Assembly: GCF_032854445.1 (NCBI RefSeq)
Contig: NC_088305.1
Coordinates: 4,653,606-4,717,605 of the forward strand
Length of the DNA stretch: 64,000 nt
Source of the DNA: Liolophura sinensis
Lineage: Eukaryota > Mollusca > Polyplacophora > Chitonida > Chitonidae
Direction of reading: 5' to 3'
Position 1 is the stretch's first letter. Each line of letters begins with the position of its first letter. The position numbers were made by a program, and so were the translations under genes. Under the pieces are notes generated by a model. The model made no database searches. It saw nothing but the letters and a program-made list of their open reading frames with translations, and had not been told where the DNA came from. This document shows, piece by piece, positions 62,021 to 64,000 of the stretch.

Positions 62021-63847
62021 TCAGAATCTTGTCAATAAGATAACCAATGCAAACACGATGGAAGTAAAATGCCATAGATATTATCACCTTTGTCTTTTAG
62101 TCTACGTTTTAAATGTTAAATAAAAAGAATCTGGTGCGTTAAGAAAGTGCAAATTTCAAAATCCCCGCACAATTGTCTAAATTTCCAAAGCAGAATTATA
62201 AATCTTCGCCGAAGCGCTCATAAAAGCTGTATAGCCATAGAAGGCATGGCTGCTTAGTAATAACACACCACAAATACATTTTAGATTAAAAGCGCCTGTT
62301 TTGGGTTCAAACGAGGCACTGTGTTTGTTTAATTTACTTTTTGAAGATCAAAGTTAAACAGAAAAATATCTTCACTGAAACTTTCACATATGTACTTATG
62401 CGTGCTGCTGAAGTTTCGTTTTGAAGAAAGGACATGGCTTTACTAAGGTGTCAGTCGCTGTCACTCAAAGCTATAGTTTGTTTCGCTTCTTCAGATGCAA
62501 CTCTTCTTGTTTTCCATCTTACCATATCAGGTCCTTATTACTCTCAAAATATTAAACCTGACGTAGTATTTAAAAAGTGCCAGTTATCAAATAACAAAAA
62601 AAGAACAGTTCAACAGTTGATTGGACTCATAAGTCATATTAAAAAGAATTAATAAGTTAAATTTAAAAAGTGTCCTTTTGGTACTAAACATGAGGTGGTG
62701 TTTAGAAAAGGCCAATTATTAACTAACGAATAACACTTACTAAGAGGCTGACAACTCATAATAATTAAAAAGTGTCCTTTCGTACCAAGCATTAGACTTG
62801 GGAAGAGCGACCAAATTTACCTTTGTAGTTATTATTGTCAAGCATCGTACATGTTTGATCGTTCGATTCGTTTCATAAGTACCTGCCGATTTAATGATTT
62901 CGGTGTCAATTTGTGTATTCTGCTGCCCTTAATCTGATATCTTCTGTTTTCAACAGCGCAAAAGATTTGTTCTTTCTGTAATATTTTCAATTTCAGTTGC
63001 AAAATCAACAGAAACCACGGTGTTCTTCTGTAACCAAGATGATACTGGTCTTGTGGCCCAGGCTTTTGTACATTGTTAATCTTTTCCCTGATAACAAGAA
63101 GATACATCATCACCTGTTTGTCGTTGTTGGACTGTGAAGGCAGGCTTATTGCGCCTGTCATGCGAATTTCGCCTAAAGCAATGAAAGTAAACCTGAATAA
63201 GTTAGGCCATTAAAACAGATGCCTAATCTTGTAAATACCAATTAGCGTCTGGGAAGGGGAGTAGTTAGCTAGCGACATGCTGAGGCTGCCAGAGTTGTGT
63301 TGTTTGGCGGCGCACCATTAGCAATACGTTACAGAAATAAAATCTTAACGGCCTGTCTCAAACTGATTCCACTCCGAACTTCCGGAAATGTTGTTGAGGT
63401 TAGCTCAACGCTTTCTGAATTATTAAAGTCGTACTGCTTTGTCATGCACCCAATCCGTGAATTCAATCCAAAACCACCAGAAAAGCGACCTCCGTCTTAT
63501 CTTATATGGGGAAAAACGAGCGGTCTTTCTCTTTTTAAACAGTATGTGTTTAACAACACAGAACAGTCGTGAGTTGATCTGTTTTTTATTTTGTTTTCTC
63601 GGTATGTCTGTTCAACCTGTCACGTTTTTATATCTTTTCCTGGAAGCACAACACCTGGCAAGTGCTTATCACCTTGTCTGACAGGCCTATTGTTTGATAA
63701 GTTGTTTGTGTGCGACAATACAACTTCCAATTATCGACGTAAATATAATTAATTTTGAAGCTTTAAACACGCGCACTAACATGTGACATTTTGAAAGTTC
63801 CTAAAATAATACTTGTATGCAGATTTTAACTATAATAATAATAAGAT

Positions 63848-64000
63848 TTAATTTTTTTTGATTAATGTTTTACCCGTACCTGAGAATATTTTCACTTATA
63901 TGACATCAACCCGCATTATGGTGGGAAGTAACCGGGCAAAGCCAGTAGAGGGAGGCCATACCAGCGGACGAAACGCCAATGTAGAGATTTTCCTGTCCCT
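63848..64000 (-). mobile_element. SINE family A-like element cut by the right edge
   Basis: TTTTTTGATTAATGTTTTAC, CCGCATTATGGTGGGAAGTA, then AGTAGAGGGAGGCCATACCA instead of the usual family A body; it may be a chimera with the 61945 block. Confidence 0.6.

Larger units (their letters stand above)
58107..64000. other. Right-hand region without a defensible gene
   Basis: SINE A fragments, a family D repeat and several unconvincing reading frames, for example minus 62838-63161 and 61726-61995 and plus 63297-63572. The 5' UTR and promoter of Pdfr are expected here, but I see no clear promoter motif. Confidence 0.5.

Noticed and set aside
62838-63161. 107-codon minus-strand ORF
   Set aside because: The composition is plausible but no motif, splice site or homology signal could be seen.

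Overview
The window is eukaryotic and almost certainly molluscan (at least lophotrochozoan): AT-rich, intron-rich DNA with small exons bounded by GT..AG, no operons, and dense tRNA-derived SINEs. Their 3' ends (family A tail, TATTTATTTGATTGGTGTTT on the minus strand; family B and C tail, ACGACGTTAAACC) are, from memory, of the kind common in molluscan genomes. Two multi-exon genes, both on the minus strand, could be rebuilt by joining exons with consistent splice phases. No long uninterrupted ORF is a real gene.

Left part (about 298-16454): a partial gene for a secreted-type protein. Exons at 15829-15911, 14411-14482 and 12259-12379 join in phase into a cysteine-rich Ly6/uPAR (three-finger) domain with the CC-x4-CN ending. 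Exons at 1177-1458 and 298-445 encode the C-terminal two thirds of a fibrinogen-related domain (FReD). A 72-nt exon (7520-7591) in compatible phase lies between them. The first third of the FReD is not visible, and a 200-base assembly gap (3441-3640) lies where it should be. The signal-peptide exon and the last FReD strands are also missing; the latter should lie beyond the left edge. If this is one gene, the Ly6-FReD architecture is unusual.

Right part (27743-about 58106): a class B1 (secretin-family) neuropeptide receptor, best matched to the pigment-dispersing factor receptor (PDFR). Thirteen coding exons join in phase into 508 residues, with a hormone-receptor ectodomain, seven transmembrane helices and a C-tail ending in a PDZ-ligand-like T-R-I. 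A weaker 14th exon supplies a signal peptide (525 residues in total).

The rest is repeats. There are three SINE families (A is the most abundant, often as inverted pairs), two MITE families (a long-TIR foldback element and one with TTAAAGGAG ends), and an unclassified dispersed repeat (D). Tandem arrays include a 1.3-kb 23-bp minisatellite between the two genes and, within one receptor intron, three different arrays in a row, one built on a 20-bp perfect palindrome. The region right of 58107 has no gene I can defend. SINE boundaries are good to about 10 bases; splice coordinates were derived base by base.
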